Positions 37,347-50,200 of a DNA stretch of 64,000 nt are shown here, one piece after another (positions within the stretch are counted from its first letter, which is position 1; every line of letters begins with the position of its first letter). Source of the stretch: Zasmidium citrigriseum. Its lineage: Eukaryota > Ascomycota > Dothideomycetes > Mycosphaerellales > Mycosphaerellaceae. The notes below the pieces were generated by a model. It made no database searches. It was not told where the DNA came from and saw only the letters and a program-made list of their open reading frames with translations. The stretch lies in the NCBI GenBank assembly GCA_002786025.1, contig NHNW01000017.1, positions 310,001-374,000 on the forward strand. The letters are read 5' to 3'. The position numbers and the translations under genes were made by a program.

Positions 37347-39143
37347 TCACAACTTCGACACTTTCCCACTCTTCAGGCTATCCCTCAACATTCTCTTCAA
37401 GATCTTGCCACTGGCGTTCTTGGGGATCTGCTCGACGAAGGAAACTCCTCCCTCTAGCTGCTTATAGCCGGCAAGCTTTTCCTTCACCCATGCCTTGACA
37501 TCATGCTCAACCAGTTCCATCCCTGGCCGCCGCACCACAAACGCCCTCGGTAGCTCTCCGGCCTCGCTGCCCTCCACACCAATGACCGCGACATCGGCAA
37601 CAGCAGGATGCTGTAACAATACGCCCTCAATTTCCTAACACAGATGATCAGCAACTGCCTCCAACAAATTTTGGATACGTTTCCGACGAACCGCTGGCGC
37701 AACCTGAAAGCCTCGCACTTTAATCAACTCCTTCTTCCGATCAACAACATAAAATAACCCCGTCTTGCCATCACAAACAGCAATATCTCCCGTATGAAAA
37801 TACCCCTCCCGATCCCACGACTCCGCATTAGCTTTCGGATTATCCAGATATCCACGGATGACATTCGGTCCACGAACGCACAGCTCGCCCCGAGTATCAT
37901 AAGGACCAACTTCGACATCGGAATCCTCGACATCGACAAGCTTGACATCGATCGAAGGCATGAAGCGGCCGACTGAGCCTGTATCGTCGTTCTCCGGTGG
38001 GTATAGGCAAGATGCGATGCAAGCTGTCTCTGTCATGGCCCAGATTTGCGTGAAAGGTGCTTCTTGTGGTAGGAGACGTTGTAGACGGGCTTGGGTTTCT
38101 GCGGATAGGGGTGCTGCGCCTGCGACGGCTTGGCGAATGCCAGAGAGGGATTTTCTCACGCGGGTTTCGTCGACGAGGGCGCAGTTCAGCAGGGCGATGA
38201 CCATCGGTGGCACGACCATGATGCGGGTGGTGTGGTACTTTTCAATGGCATCCAGATATGCCCAGGGCTCGAAGCGGCGCATTATATGCGCAGGGAAGCC
38301 GGAGCGGAGAGCTGAGGTATGCGTATAAGGCGCCATTGCGGCGTGGAAGAACGGGAGACTGCAGAGTGAGGACATGGCAAAGGGGTGCGGATGAGAGGGG
38401 TTTTCATGCACGAGGGTGTGTTCGGCGATGAGGTTGTAATGGGAGACCTGGGCGGCTTTGGGGAGACCTGTGGTTCCTGAGGAGAACATGAGGAAGGCGG
38501 TTGTGTTCTTGGCTGTGTATTCGTCGTTGAAGGAGATCCAGTCTTCGGAGCCGTGGGTAAGGAGGGTTCGCCAGGAGGTGTGGGTTGAATCGCTAGAGTC
38601 GGAGAATGTAAGAATTTTCGAGTTCGATATTCCAAGGGCTTTGGCGGCTGTCTTGGGCGCTTCGAGAAGCTCTGGATCTGCGATGATGTATTTCGTTTTG
38701 GATGTCTTGAGGGCATGTTCCAGTTCATATGGGGTGTAGCTTGGATTCGTGCCAAGGAAGACGCCTCCGGCTCCAACGATGCCTTGAACGAGGATGGGAT
38801 AGAATAGCTGATAAAATCTCAGACGATATGTCGGATTTTGAAGAGAATGGACGTACGTTGTTGAAAGAGTGAATACAGACACAATCTCCCTTCTGCAACC
38901 CAATGGCTCGAAAGCCTGCAATCAACTTGCGTATCAAGACCCATGTCTGGTTGGCAGACAGGGACTCGTTAGTCGCTGTGTCAATGTATATCTTGCATCT
39001 TGTCAGCATTCCAAGACCATGAGGGAACGCAGGCATTGGTCTCGTACAGGCTTGTCCTGATCGTAAGCTGCTCGGATCTCATGGCACCAGGAAAGGATGT
39101 CCTTGGTGGGAATTGGGATGTGAGACTGCGCTAGAAGAGGCAT
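37347..39143 (-). CDS. Peroxisomal 4-coumarate-CoA ligase-like acyl-CoA synthetase
   Basis: Four exons: 39143-39048, 38991-38857, 38807-37692 and 37634-37347 (introns 56, 49 and 57 bp, all phase 0); 544 residues. ANL-superfamily ligases activate carboxylic acids as AMP esters and then CoA thioesters. Seen: the P-loop-like SSGTTGLPKAAQVSH, the YGMTE-equivalent IWAMTETACIAS, the GELCVRGPNVIRGYLDNPKA region, DRKKELIKVRGFQVAPAE and the catalytic Lys in PKNASGKILKRMLR. The protein ends SKL, the canonical PTS1, so it should be peroxisomal. Substrate could be a fatty or an aromatic acid. Two donors are GTACG-type. Confidence 0.92.
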
Positions 39144-39531
39144 CGCGATAACGATCCAGTCAACGAGAGATGGAGAGTGTAAGGAGACGATGAGAAGCAG
39201 CGCGCACGTTTTGCTTTTCAGCAGACCCAGCTGCAGGGATGGTAGTTGGTAGAGTACCTACATAGGCCCGGCGGCGGGAACGTGAGCAATGGTGAGGCTG
39301 AAGCCGGTACGGACCTGAGTACGCCTTTGGGTGTCAGCTCGTCAGTATGCAAAAAGGTGAATGGTGAGATAAGCAGAAGCGAAGGACGAGGATCCGTCTC
39401 CATCTCATTCATTCACGCGCGTGAGGTCGGCGCGTCGGTCCGCCAAGCAGCGTTCCTGAAGCTTGGTAAAGTCTAAACCGCGACCTCATTCAGCGCAGCG
39501 CAAACAAACACACTTCCTCCTCCCACCAACC
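39144..39531. promoter_or_regulatory. Acyl-CoA ligase/NUP85 divergent promoter
   Basis: 388 bp between divergent start codons. No gene is seen; presumably it drives both. Confidence 0.45.
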
Positions 39532-42500
39532 ATGTCCGCCAGGATGCCGACCACGCCCAACTCGCGCTCGATACGGAGCAACGTGCCGTCGACCACTCCT
39601 GCCGGGCCTCCTCCCTCATGGCTCACTCAGAAGTCTACAACACCAGCCGGCCATCCGCCGCGTTCGGGCTTTGGCAGCTCTTTCAACCCTTCGAATAACA
39701 CATTCAGCAAGAAGACTGGCAGCTTCGAAGTGCCAGATAATGACGACGACGATGATTACGACTACGACCACTCCGGCGAGGAGGATGCTGAGGGCGAGAT
39801 GGACGACACGATGGATCTGCTGGTCAACGCCGGCGCGTACAGCAACATGAAGAGCTCCATTCCTGCGCCAAGCTCACGTGGAGTGAAACGAAGTCTCGAG
39901 GAAGATACGCGGGACAGGCCCATGGCGAAGATTGCAAGGGGTATGACCGGTGGGCGCAAAGCGGCAGATCTGAAAGAGACGGACGAGATCATTGTTGAGA
40001 GCGAGCGCATTGTGGGCGAATTGGGAGCCAAGCTACAGCGACAGCCAGCTCAGCGCGACGTCATCTTGACCGATACCGCTTCACAGTTGACCAAGGCATG
40101 GCGCCAGGAGGCTGATCCAGAGACCAAATCTGGTGGGATTGGACCACAGGCTACTGATGGCTTCACCAAAGCCAACTATGTCGGCAGCCTTTTGCTACAG
40201 ATGCATCATCCACATGGCAGTAAGGGCAGCAAAGCTTTGGCTCGAACCTCGCGATCGAATGCGTTTGATGCTGCCTCATCGAGCAGCGTACCAATCCCGC
40301 GAGCGCTCCTGAATTGGCTCGAGACCTACCATGTCCCGTTTCCCGACGACTTCGAGAATGTGTATCAGTACGATCCTTCGCCCTCCGCGCACGAGTCGTT
40401 CTGGGATATTGTGTTTGCCAGCCTGCTGCGCGGAAAGTTGAAGCAGGCGATTCTGTTGTTGAAAGATGCAGGTTGGAGGTACGCGGCCACTGCAAGAGAA
40501 GATGAGAGGCGCGATCAGGAGTACAATGATCAGCAAGTTGACAACATCGAGCTGGTGATGGAGGATTGCCTGAGTGTGTTGCAGAACTGCCCGGGCTACA
40601 AGTACGACGACTGGGATGTAAAAGGCATGGATTGGACTATCTTCCGACAGCGGGCCCAAGCAAAGCTGGCAGAGTTGGAGGACTTTGCAGAAGGGGACGG
40701 ATCGGGCTTTCAACAATCGGAGCAGCGCCTGTTCACGAAGAGCCTGGGTCAAAGCGACATGAAGCTGTCAACTGCCAGCAGAATGGCTTCAAGCAAAGTC
40801 CCCTGGAACGTGTACGAGAACTTGAAGCTCCTTTATGGAATACTTCTCGGCTCGTCGGAAGAGATCTTGATGACTGCGCAGGACTGGTTGGAAGGCACGA
40901 TCTATCTGGCTGTATGGTGGGATGGCACAAGTGAGGGCAATCTGGATGCCAGTCTGAACAAGAGCAGCATTCGGAAGAGCACGACACAGAAGCCTCGGAA
41001 TGTCGATATCACTCCACTAGAGGCTTACAGGAGACGACTGGCAGACGCCTTTGCACGTGTGACTGAAGATCCTGAGGACCCGGTCTTCACGGTCAACACT
41101 ATGGACTTGGTCGAGGTCGCGACAGCGTGCGTGCTCGAGGACAGTGCTGGAGCTGTGATCAGCATCCTTCGAACATGGAGCATGCCCATTGCGGTGTCGA
41201 TTGTGGAGCTTGCATACTTTGGGAAATGGCTGCCATCAAGCCGGCCGATGAGCAGAGGCGGCTTGTTCGACGCTGGGTTCTCTAGGGAAGATCTCATGCT
41301 GCTTTCGACTGGCCCCTCGAATCAAACGGTGCAGGATGGCACAGATCCGGACGAGTTGCTCAGCGAGTATGCCGACCTGCTCTCACGAAAGGATCAAGTT
41401 CTGGACAGGGAAGGTTGGGAACTTGCGGTTGCTGTCTTGAATCGCTTGGATCAAAGCCAAGATGCTGGACGAAAGATTGGAGAGCTTCTTGATCGACTGG
41501 AGCTGGTGGACGAGACTAGAGTCGACAAAGTGCTGCAAATCTGCGACGACCTTGGGCAGGTCGAACAGCGCAGGAATATCGCCGGGGTATGTTTTTGATC
41601 AGCACATTGGGGATGGCATCGCACTGATTTCTCTTACAGCGTTTCGCCGACTCTCTCGCCGAGCAAGAACCGAAGCTGTACGGATCGGCTCTCATATACT
41701 ACGCGCGAGCGCAAGCAGTGTCCAAGCTGAAGTCGACGGTGTCACTATTGGTGGAGCTGTGTCTACTTCATTCAGCTGCAATGCCTGCCCAGACATTCAT
41801 CGACCCCAAGCTCCAAGGCCTCCTGAGCAAGGACCGTCCAGCACTCAAGACTTTGTCTCGGACCGACCTCGACGCTGCCACTCTCCTTTCTTCACACCTC
41901 AGCGGATATGCGACGCTCCGGAAGTTCTATGACCTGCGCGATCAGGATGTCTATGCTGCCGCCGGCTCGCCAGCTGAGCGTCCTCTCAAGCCACTCGAGC
42001 GTCGCCGAGAGGCAGCATCGTCACTCGTCGCCGTCACCAGAAGTGCAGCAGACTGCATCTCTGGTGGTCTCTACGATCCCGACATCGAGTCCGTCATCCC
42101 AGCAGATGGTCTCCTCGCTCTCCTCGGCGAAGCACTTCCTCTACTGGGTCAAGACAAGCGCATCTTCACGCAAGAGCAGGTCTTCGCACTCCTTGCCGTC
42201 GTGGAAGACTTCTCCGCCTCGCCCTCCCGTATCCGCGAGAATGCCGACAGCTTGCTCGCCTCGAGCTTGAACGCTTACACGGACGAGCACAGCACTGCAT
42301 CAGGAATTCTGAAGAAGTCGAGAAGCGACCTCGGCGGTAGCAGCTGGGATCTTCTCGCCACGAGCAGCATGGAGCTGATGCGGTCGTCGCAGAAGGGGAG
42401 GAAACAGTCCCCCGTTCAGCGTGCGTGGGACTGGAGGCAGGGATTGGTCGGCATGGGAGGTATTGAAGATCCTGATGCGAAGATGGTGGTTAAGCTGGTA

Positions 42501-42557
42501 CGAGAGGCGCTGGTGAGGGAAGTCGCTGGTGGATGGGGTGGAAGATTGAACTGGTGA
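39532..42557 (+). CDS. NUP85: Nucleoporin Nup85 (Y-complex scaffold)
   Basis: Two exons, 39532-41586 and 41640-42557 (53-bp GTATGT..CAG intron, phase 0), 990 residues. Nup85 is an alpha-solenoid of the Nup84/Nup107 Y-complex of the nuclear pore. Seen: a Ser/Thr/Pro-rich and acidic N-terminus (DNDDDDDYDYDHSGEEDAEGE), then an all-helical body with HESFWDIVFASLLRGKLKQAILLLKDAGW and DWLEGTIYLAVWW, characteristic of the ancestral coatomer element crown and trunk. ALIYYARAQAVSKLKSTVSLLVEL lies after the splice. Fungal Nup85 proteins are often about 1000 residues, so it appears complete. An in-frame upstream stretch (from 39463) is leader. Confidence 0.82.
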
Positions 42558-44882
42558 GCATGTAAGAATTGGATCGCCCCTGAAACGAGTTCTCATAGCA
42601 GACTACGAACGCTAAGGGTATTCCAAGTATCAAACAGTAATTCCGAGATGCTGATGACTGGACCGTTGTATTACGACCGCCACTCGAATGCTGCTGCGAG
42701 GACAAGCAATACCAATGCCACTCTTCCACTCCATCCAACGCCTTTCGATTCTGCCCCCGACGAAGAGGACGTGGGTATTGCAGACTCTGTGCTCGTGGGA
42801 CTGGCCAGTGTTCCAGAGGTGATGGGAGAACTCCGCGCTTGCCTGGGATCCGAACACATGGAAACGTAAGGGTATTGCTCATGGGCCCCGAGCAGACACT
42901 CTGCGAACTGGTCATGTACCAAAGACACCGGGTCGAAATCGTCTTGGGGCGAGTCCACGTTGCACCACGAATAGCAGTCTGGTCAAAAGTTCACTTCGAG
43001 ATTGTCAAGCTGCCTCGGAGCGCCCTCCACGGCAGACGCCAACGACTGGATGGAATGGCACTTCTTCCTCCATACTGCTGTGCCTCTTAAGAGGCTGTGA
43101 GGCCGCATCCTCAGAAATGCACGTCACCGATGAAACTGTCCAGCAATGTACGGCAACACATCGCCCACGTCTTCCGGCGTGGAACATTCGGTCAGCAATA
43201 TCGGCGAGCCTTTTCTTTTGACGAAGTTGGGATTTTCTCTTTGAGTGCTCTGGCCATGGCATTGTTGACGATACGCTGAAGGTCGCGCTTTAGCTCAACG
43301 AACGTCCATTCTAGGGAAGTGCGATGGGTTGGATCGAATGGGGATGCTTGTCCTCGGGAAGGAAGATATCGAGATGTGCGCTCTTTCCCTTTGCGGTGCA
43401 AGAAGCCTTTGATCTCGAGGTCAGCATGCTGGACTATTGAATCCCTACAACCTGTCTGGAACGCCATTATAATGAATGGGCATCTTCTCGATGCGACAGA
43501 GACCGAGCCTGCCAAGTGTACACTGCGCTGCCCGGCGACTGGAAACGAAGCATATCCGACTGCCGGCCGATATCCTAACCATGACGAAGGTTCTCAGAAG
43601 ACACATCTCAAGCGACACGAGAATAGCAAGAATCAATCTCGATGGCCCTCTTGACTTCTCGTACCAATTTACCATGACTGCCGAAGCACGCGAGCATTGC
43701 GTACCTTATCCCTCTGCTGCTACTATATCAAGAGGCGGATGGTAATGAACGATCCGTGGAATCGGGTACGGGAGTCGGCGTCAATGATCATATTCCCACT
43801 CCTATGGACGGAGAGGATATGAGAGGGCTCGGCCCGCGCAGACTGAGAGCCTTGATAACGAATGTCGACAGCCTTCCCCAGTCTTCCCCCGTTGAACTTC
43901 GCCGTCTGCCGCATAGGGCAGCCGCTATCGAGACCAAGGAAGAAGTAGCGCTGTGCCCGATTACTCGCAAACTTTCAACGTTTCCGAGCAGTTTAATCCC
44001 ACCTCAGGCACATTCCAACGGCGGCCTCTTATATGTCGAAGCCAGAGCAGATTCCTGTCAAGTTGCCGGTCGGACACTGTTGGATATTCCCTTCACGACA
44101 TCTTGCATGATCTGGACGACGATGCACAGCGAAGAGGTGCGTGGGAGAGTAAGACGTACTTCCTACTTGCGGGCGTAAACATCTGTGCGGTTGCCGGGCC
44201 CGCCTGTCACCAATAAAGATAATATGAGGACGGGGCTCAAAGTTGACCGGGGTTCACAGCAACATCACCTCACCACTTTCACGGCACGCGCATCGATGAA
44301 ACAGCTTCGCCACACAGGACATCTTCACCAACATGCATCACGTCCTGTTTTCTCGGCTTCAACTCCGCACGCCCAGCACTTGTCTACGCGGCCATTGCAA
44401 TACTCTGCGCTGTCGCATTGGAGATGCTTTGTTGTTCGTGTCATGGAAACAAGCTTCCCCGACTCGAACCCCAGAGTAACTTTGTCGACAGCACCAGGAT
44501 GCAGCTGCGAAGCTCCTTGAACAACACGGTGCTCCACGATACCTCTTTGGAGAAATTGCTGGTGTGCATGGTATGAAAGGGGCCTCCTGCCCGCGATTGT
44601 TTGTTGTCAGTGCTCTCGCCGACCTCCTCACCAAATATCTGCCCAACCCTTGCTGGTGAGAAAAGGATCGCCTCTCCTGTCCGCCTGAGTCGTACCACAC
44701 CACAACGTCGATCTTGGACCGGCAGGTGTTTTGTGGGCTTGTTTATTTCGATATACCGGCATCGATCTTCTTGTTTCTGTTTCATCTTTGCGATCAACAG
44801 CGTGGAGACTCTGGACTGCTGAAGCGGGTCTGCGGAAAACAACCACGAAGGGAGACCTGGACGGCGCTGCTGTTTCACATCA
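42558..44882. other. Gene-poor region with weak coding-like islands
   Basis: 2.3 kb. On the minus strand between about 43515 and 43130, protein-like segments occur in different frames (ELKRDLQRIVNNAMARALKEK, then ECSTPEDVGDVLPYIAGQF in another frame) without an intron between them, which might be a decayed gene. No chain is convincing. The last 250 bp (T-rich, TATTTCGATATACC) look like the promoter and leader of the next gene. Confidence 0.3.
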
Positions 44883-46508
44883 ATGTACATCCAAAAGCGA
44901 GGACCTGACGGCGGTCCACCTGGGCTCGACACACATGCTCAGATAGCGGTGGGAGTAATCATACCAGTGATTGTGCTGCTGGGGGGACTGCTACTGTTCA
45001 TATGGTACACGGAGAGGCAACGGCGCAGGCGAGTGGGAGAAACGCCAACAGGATCAGCACATCCACCGACCAGACCGAAGATCAGTAGCTACCTGCACCG
45101 CTCGAGCAAGGCTTTACCAGGGATCCGGACGTCGCAGATCGATGTCGATGCCATTGAGATTGTTCGCCCACGGGCGAGCGATGCCAAGATGCATGAGCTC
45201 GAAGACACGGGCAAAGTCGAATTGCAAGAAATGCAGAAGACGTTGAATCGATTGAACAATCGCCTCAACCAGGACGATTATCGCGAGCGGACGACTTCTC
45301 CACGAAATATAAACGAGCGCAACGACAGCGCCATCGAAGCCGCTGCTGCCAGACTTGAGAGCCGCGATACAGACCGTAGCCGGGAGGGACCTGAGAGGAA
45401 AGAGCTCGATACGACCAAGATGGAGCACGTCGTCCAATCGCCCACAGAATCCAAGCGCTATTCCAACCGCGAGTACCGGTCCTCTCTGCAGCCCGAATAC
45501 CGCTCGAGCCTCAAGCCAGGCATGTCCAAACGCGAGGCCCGCGTAGCATCGAGCCGGTACAGCAAAGAAGTGCGATACTCCAAAGACGTCGAAGCCCGCT
45601 TCTCGAAAGACGCCGCCGCTCGATACAGCGCCAACGTCGAGCAGCTCCGAGATCTGCACCATGCCAGCATGCACACCAACGGCGGCGTCACAACACCAGG
45701 CCGTATGTCCGTCCACGGCGCCACGGGCTTCACGAATAACACGCTGTACTCGCCACACCGCGACTCCAACGTCCTGAACGCCAGCAACGAGTCCATCGAC
45801 AAGCACTTCAACTTCTCCAACCACCACCTCAGCACACGAGCGTCCAACGGCCAGCTTCCAAACATCAACGACGGCAGTGACTCTCCCACCGTCTCGGATA
45901 TCTCCCGCCCGACCAACCGCAACAGCGCTCTCAGCGGTGTGCCGCCGGACAGGACTTCACAGCGTTGGTCGGGGATCCCTGGTGAGATGCCGAGCTGGAT
46001 GAAGAGGCTCAGCGTGCAAGACACTGTGGAGGGCAAGTGGCGAAGCGAAGGGGAGATCGTTCCTCCCGAGAACGTACGAGCGGGCGTGGATGCGAATGGG
46101 AATGGGATCGTGTCTCCAACAGGTACTTTATGATCTTTCTCAACCTTTGTCTGTCTTACTTCTCGGTTTTGATTTCTGGGAGGATTGATATAACACTTCA
46201 CTTCATAGCTTATACTTATTCTGACTCCTTTTGAGCTTCACATCTGGATTTCTTGAACGGCAGCTTTTTGATAGCATCTCATTGACACGAGACAGCGTTC
46301 GAATGCTGATACCCCTACTCACGTAGACAAAACCACCCACCTCTCCTCCGACGGCACCAGACTGCTCCTCGTTTCGGCAGCAGAACACGCCCGTGGCGGC
46401 CGTCCATCCTCGCGTGACCGCCGTAACCGAAGGGGCATGAATCGCAGCGTATCACCCGGAATAGCTCTGGGCGGCGACGAAGACGAAGACTCTCGAAGCG
46501 ACGATTGA
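44883..46508 (+). CDS. Single-pass membrane protein with long cytoplasmic tail, uncharacterised
   Basis: Two exons, 44883-46122 and 46327-46508, with a 204-bp GTACTT...GTAG intron; 473 residues. The second exon ends in a Ser/Arg-rich stretch and acidic GGDEDEDSRSDD. A short N-terminus (GPDGGPPGLDTHAQ) precedes one TM helix (IAVGVIIPVIVLLGGLLLFIWY) and a stop-transfer patch RQRRRR, the layout of fungal Mid2/WSC-like sensor C-termini. No cysteine-rich or Ser/Thr-rich ectodomain is visible upstream, so an extra 5' exon may exist. The tail is Ser/Arg-rich with a short coiled coil (LQEMQKTLNRLNNRLNQ) and repeated RYSKEVRYSKDVEARFSKD units. No function is assigned. Confidence 0.65.
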
Positions 46509-47277
46509 CTCCGAGAGCAAAGTGATTATCTTATGATCCAAGGATGGATGTAACTAATATGAACTGTTCGGGAACACGGTGAATGGGCGAAGGTCTTGTC
46601 AATAGAGCGGTCTTGACCAGACGGCATCTCATGTGTTCATACTGTACTACTACTAGTTCGTAATGATGCGAATCGTTTGTAAAGGAAGAAATGAGAGATG
46701 GAAAGTTGCAGCACTGATCGAAAAGTTCTTTCAGAAAGCCATTATGCGTATGCTACAATAACGACCACTTTCAGTCATTGGGAGAGGCCGAGCGCCTGGT
46801 CGTAAGACCCGGCCCATGCCTCTCCCAGACATCCAGTGTAATGAAGTAGTGTGTATCTTGATGTGCCGGCCCTTCCGTCTTTCGACGGTGAGCTCCTGCA
46901 CAGATCCACAATCCATATGCCGTTCAAACAAGTCCCTCAAGGGCTCTGCCACCTGCAAGCAGCGAGCTCAACATGAAGTCTCAAAACAAAGTCGTCAATC
47001 CGCCGGCCCATCCATCCGTAGATGGCGAGCGCCTGCGGCATGCCAAACCAAATCCATCCGTCCATCCGTCCCTATGCATCAGGCTCAATCGTACACATCA
47101 AATGCGTCCGACTGGCAAAAAAACAAGCAACTCGCTTTCAAGCCAGACCCCATGCAATGCAAGCAAATCCGCTCTAGTCTTTCTCTTTTGTCAAAGTCCA
47201 AACGCCCGCTGTACCGAACCCAATGCAACTCAATCATTCATGCAATGCAACTTTTCTCTGTCTTCAATGTGCGTCGT
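46509..47277. other. Intergenic, convergent 3' flanks
   Basis: 769 bp between convergent genes. It includes a CATCCATCCGT-rich patch (about 47005-47070) with repeated ATCCATCCG/ATCCGTCC units. No gene was recognised. Confidence 0.4.
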
Positions 47278-50200
47278 CTAGTTGGGAGTTCCCTCGGTGA
47301 GGATCCGCACCAACTCCTTTGCCTCGTCGGCGGTCTCAGTGGTGATGAAGAAGCGATCCAGCTTGGCGGGCTGGGAGTGGATGTGATCGAAGAAGACGGC
47401 CACGACCATGGTATTCTTCTTTGGGTGCAATTCATACTTCATGCCCTTGACGGGCTCGAAGTTGAGTGCGACTTGGTTCAGACCGACTTTCTGCAAGATG
47501 CGAGTCTTGCCAGTCGACTTGTTTTTCAGGAGGTAGGCGCGGCCATCACCCTTGTTGACCCAGACACCCTTGTCGTCGGTCTTGACGAACTTCTTACTCT
47601 TCAGGTTCTTCAGCTCCAGCAGCACCTCGTTGTCTTCTTTCTCGACGTCCAAAAGGGCCGTCATGTCGTCAGCGTCAATTTGAGCATCGTTCTGCTCGTC
47701 GCTTGGCTCCCCATCGTCATTTGCATCTGCTGCATTTGAGGCTTCACCATCCGTAGTCACGCCGGGAGTCGTTGCGCGGGAGGTGTCGAGCGATGCTGTC
47801 TTGGGACCAAAGCTGAAGCCTGCGCTCGGAGGCGCTAGCTTGCCCGGCTCAGTGCTAGAAGCCGTCGTGGCAGGTGTGGTGGTGGTTGAGCTGAACAGGC
47901 CGAATTTCGGTGGCTGGGCGGCTGGAGTCGTCGATGCATCTGTAGTCGAAGCACCGAACTTGATGGGCGTCTCTGGCTTCCAGGTATTGTCTCCAGGGCC
48001 TTGCGCCTTCTCGACCTCCTTGGCGGTCACCGGCTTTGAGGTGGACGTGGAGTCTGAGAACTTGAAGCCATTGCCCGACTTGCTTGCTTCCATGATCTTC
48101 AAACGCTTGGCCTCCTGCTCTTCCCGATCTCTCTTCTCCCACTCTTCTGGAGTCTCTTCGTCGCTGTCGTAGTCGTCGGCTTTACGCTTCTTACGCTCCT
48201 TCTCGCCTTCGGCATCGGCTTTCTTGCCAAACGCCGACAGGAAGCTGTTGCCAGATGCAGGCGCAGCGAATGATGGTGGCTTGAACGCCGGTGTCGACGC
48301 CGCAGCTGGTGTGTTCTGACTCGTCGACGTCGAGAACATCGATTTGGTGGAAGGATTGAACCCGCCAGTGGAAGGTTGCGTGCCACTCGTGCTCTTCGAC
48401 TTGTCGAGGCTGGACTCAAACAGCTTGGCTGTACTGCTGGCGGTCTCTGGCAGCTTGGGATAGCTTGGGGCCTCGTTCGGCTTGCTGCGCTTCTCAGAAC
48501 CAGGGGCTTGAGCAGGCTCATCGTCATCGTCTTCCTCAAATACCCGCTTCAAGTTCTTTGCGGCTGCTGGTGCCGTGGCTGGTGCCTTGAACAGGCTTCC
48601 TGCGTCAGGCTTCTTGGGAGTCTGTGCAGTAACCTTGTTGGCAGGAGTGGTTGTGGTCTGAGAGAACACGTTGGCCGAGCTGTCCGCGGGTTTTGGCACT
48701 ACCGGCTTGGCGACACTTGAGAAAAGGCCACCAGAGCTTCCCGACGCTGGAGCAGATGCGACAGGCTGCGAGGCAGGGACTGTCGAGCTCGTCGGTGGTT
48801 CCGCGCCTCGGATCTTTGCTGCCTGCGCAAGGTAGTACTGCATCATTGGCGTCCAGTCTTGTTCGGTCTTCTGGGTCTTGAGATGAGACAACAAGCCTTG
48901 GTTGAGTGCCTTCAGCCTCTGCTGCTGCTCTGACGACAGTCCTTCTGCTGCTACCATTGGACCTGCGACCTTAGCCAATTGAGCCGGTGGCGCTGCAGCA
49001 CGGGCAGGGGGTGCGGTAGCAGGCGCTTTGAAAGCTGTTGACGGTGCAGTGGGCTGTGATGGAGCTGGCGTGAGAGGTGTTGATATCGAGGGCTGCGACG
49101 TTGGCTTCTGGAACAGGGCTGGAGCCTTTGGAGTCTGCGACTCGTCCGAGGGCTGCGATGTTGGCTTCTGGAACAGGGCTGGAGCCTTTGGAGTCTGCGA
49201 CTCGACCGAGGACTGCGAGGGCTGGAACATCGATGGTGCCGCTGGAGTGGTAGCTGTCGTCTGCGGAGCAAACATGCTTGTCGGCTTTGCTGGGGCAGGC
49301 GTCTCTGGTGGCTTGTCGAATAGCGACTTCTCTGGAGAAGCAGCTTTGCTGGAGGCCATGATTCTCGCCTGATCAGCCGGCTCCATGCGCTCAAGAAGCG
49401 AGCGTGGCTTCGCCGGAGTGCTAGCCTCTGTAGATACATTTGCAGCAGGCAGCCCGGAGGTTGATGGAGTCTGGGTCTGGAACAGACTCTTTGGAGGGTT
49501 GTCACTCAAGCCGAGTCCGCCACTGTTTGCTTGGGATGAGTTTGGGAAGAGTGGGCCGCCGAGCCTACCGGTCTTTGGCTGTTCTGCAGGTGGTGCTGCT
49601 GACTGGCCAAAGATGTTGCCAGTCGTGGCAGTCTCTTCCTCGTTATCGTCGTCTTCCTGATCATCGTCGTGATCATTTCCCGGCTTGTAGACTTGCGAAG
49701 GGTCATCAGAGCTGAAGTTGAAAGTCGGCCTGCTTGGTGCCGTGTTGATGCTGTCGAAGACGCTGCCATTGCCTGCAGGAGGTTCAAAGGACGACAAATT
49801 GGAACCAAATAAGCCCTTCCTCTCGCCGTTCGACGGCTCCGGCTGTGAAGGAGTATTGGCACCGAAGATGTTGGAAGTAACAGGCTGCGAGAGTTGCTGT
49901 TGTGGCTGAAACGTCGTCTGTGGCGCGCCAATGTTCAACGTGCTCGCCGTTGGAGCTGATGCCATCACCCCGTTCTGAGACGGACCGAACATACCAGTCT
50001 TTGCCGGCTGCTCGTCCTGTGCCTTCTCCTGGTTGGCGCCGAGATGGGCGAAAGGGTTGTTGAACTTCTGCGTGTCCTCCGCTGGATTCTGTCGAATACC
50101 TGCGAACATGCTGCTGGAGTTGTCGCCATTTGCCTGCGACGTCTGTCCAAATCCTGCGAACGGTGTGGTCGGCATTCCACCGTTCGCCTGTGGTGTCTGT

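Noticed and set aside
44455..44520. Sequence resembling a minus-strand tRNA T-loop (GGTTCGAGTC)
   Set aside because: The flanking bases cannot form a T-stem, and no D- or anticodon arm is present.
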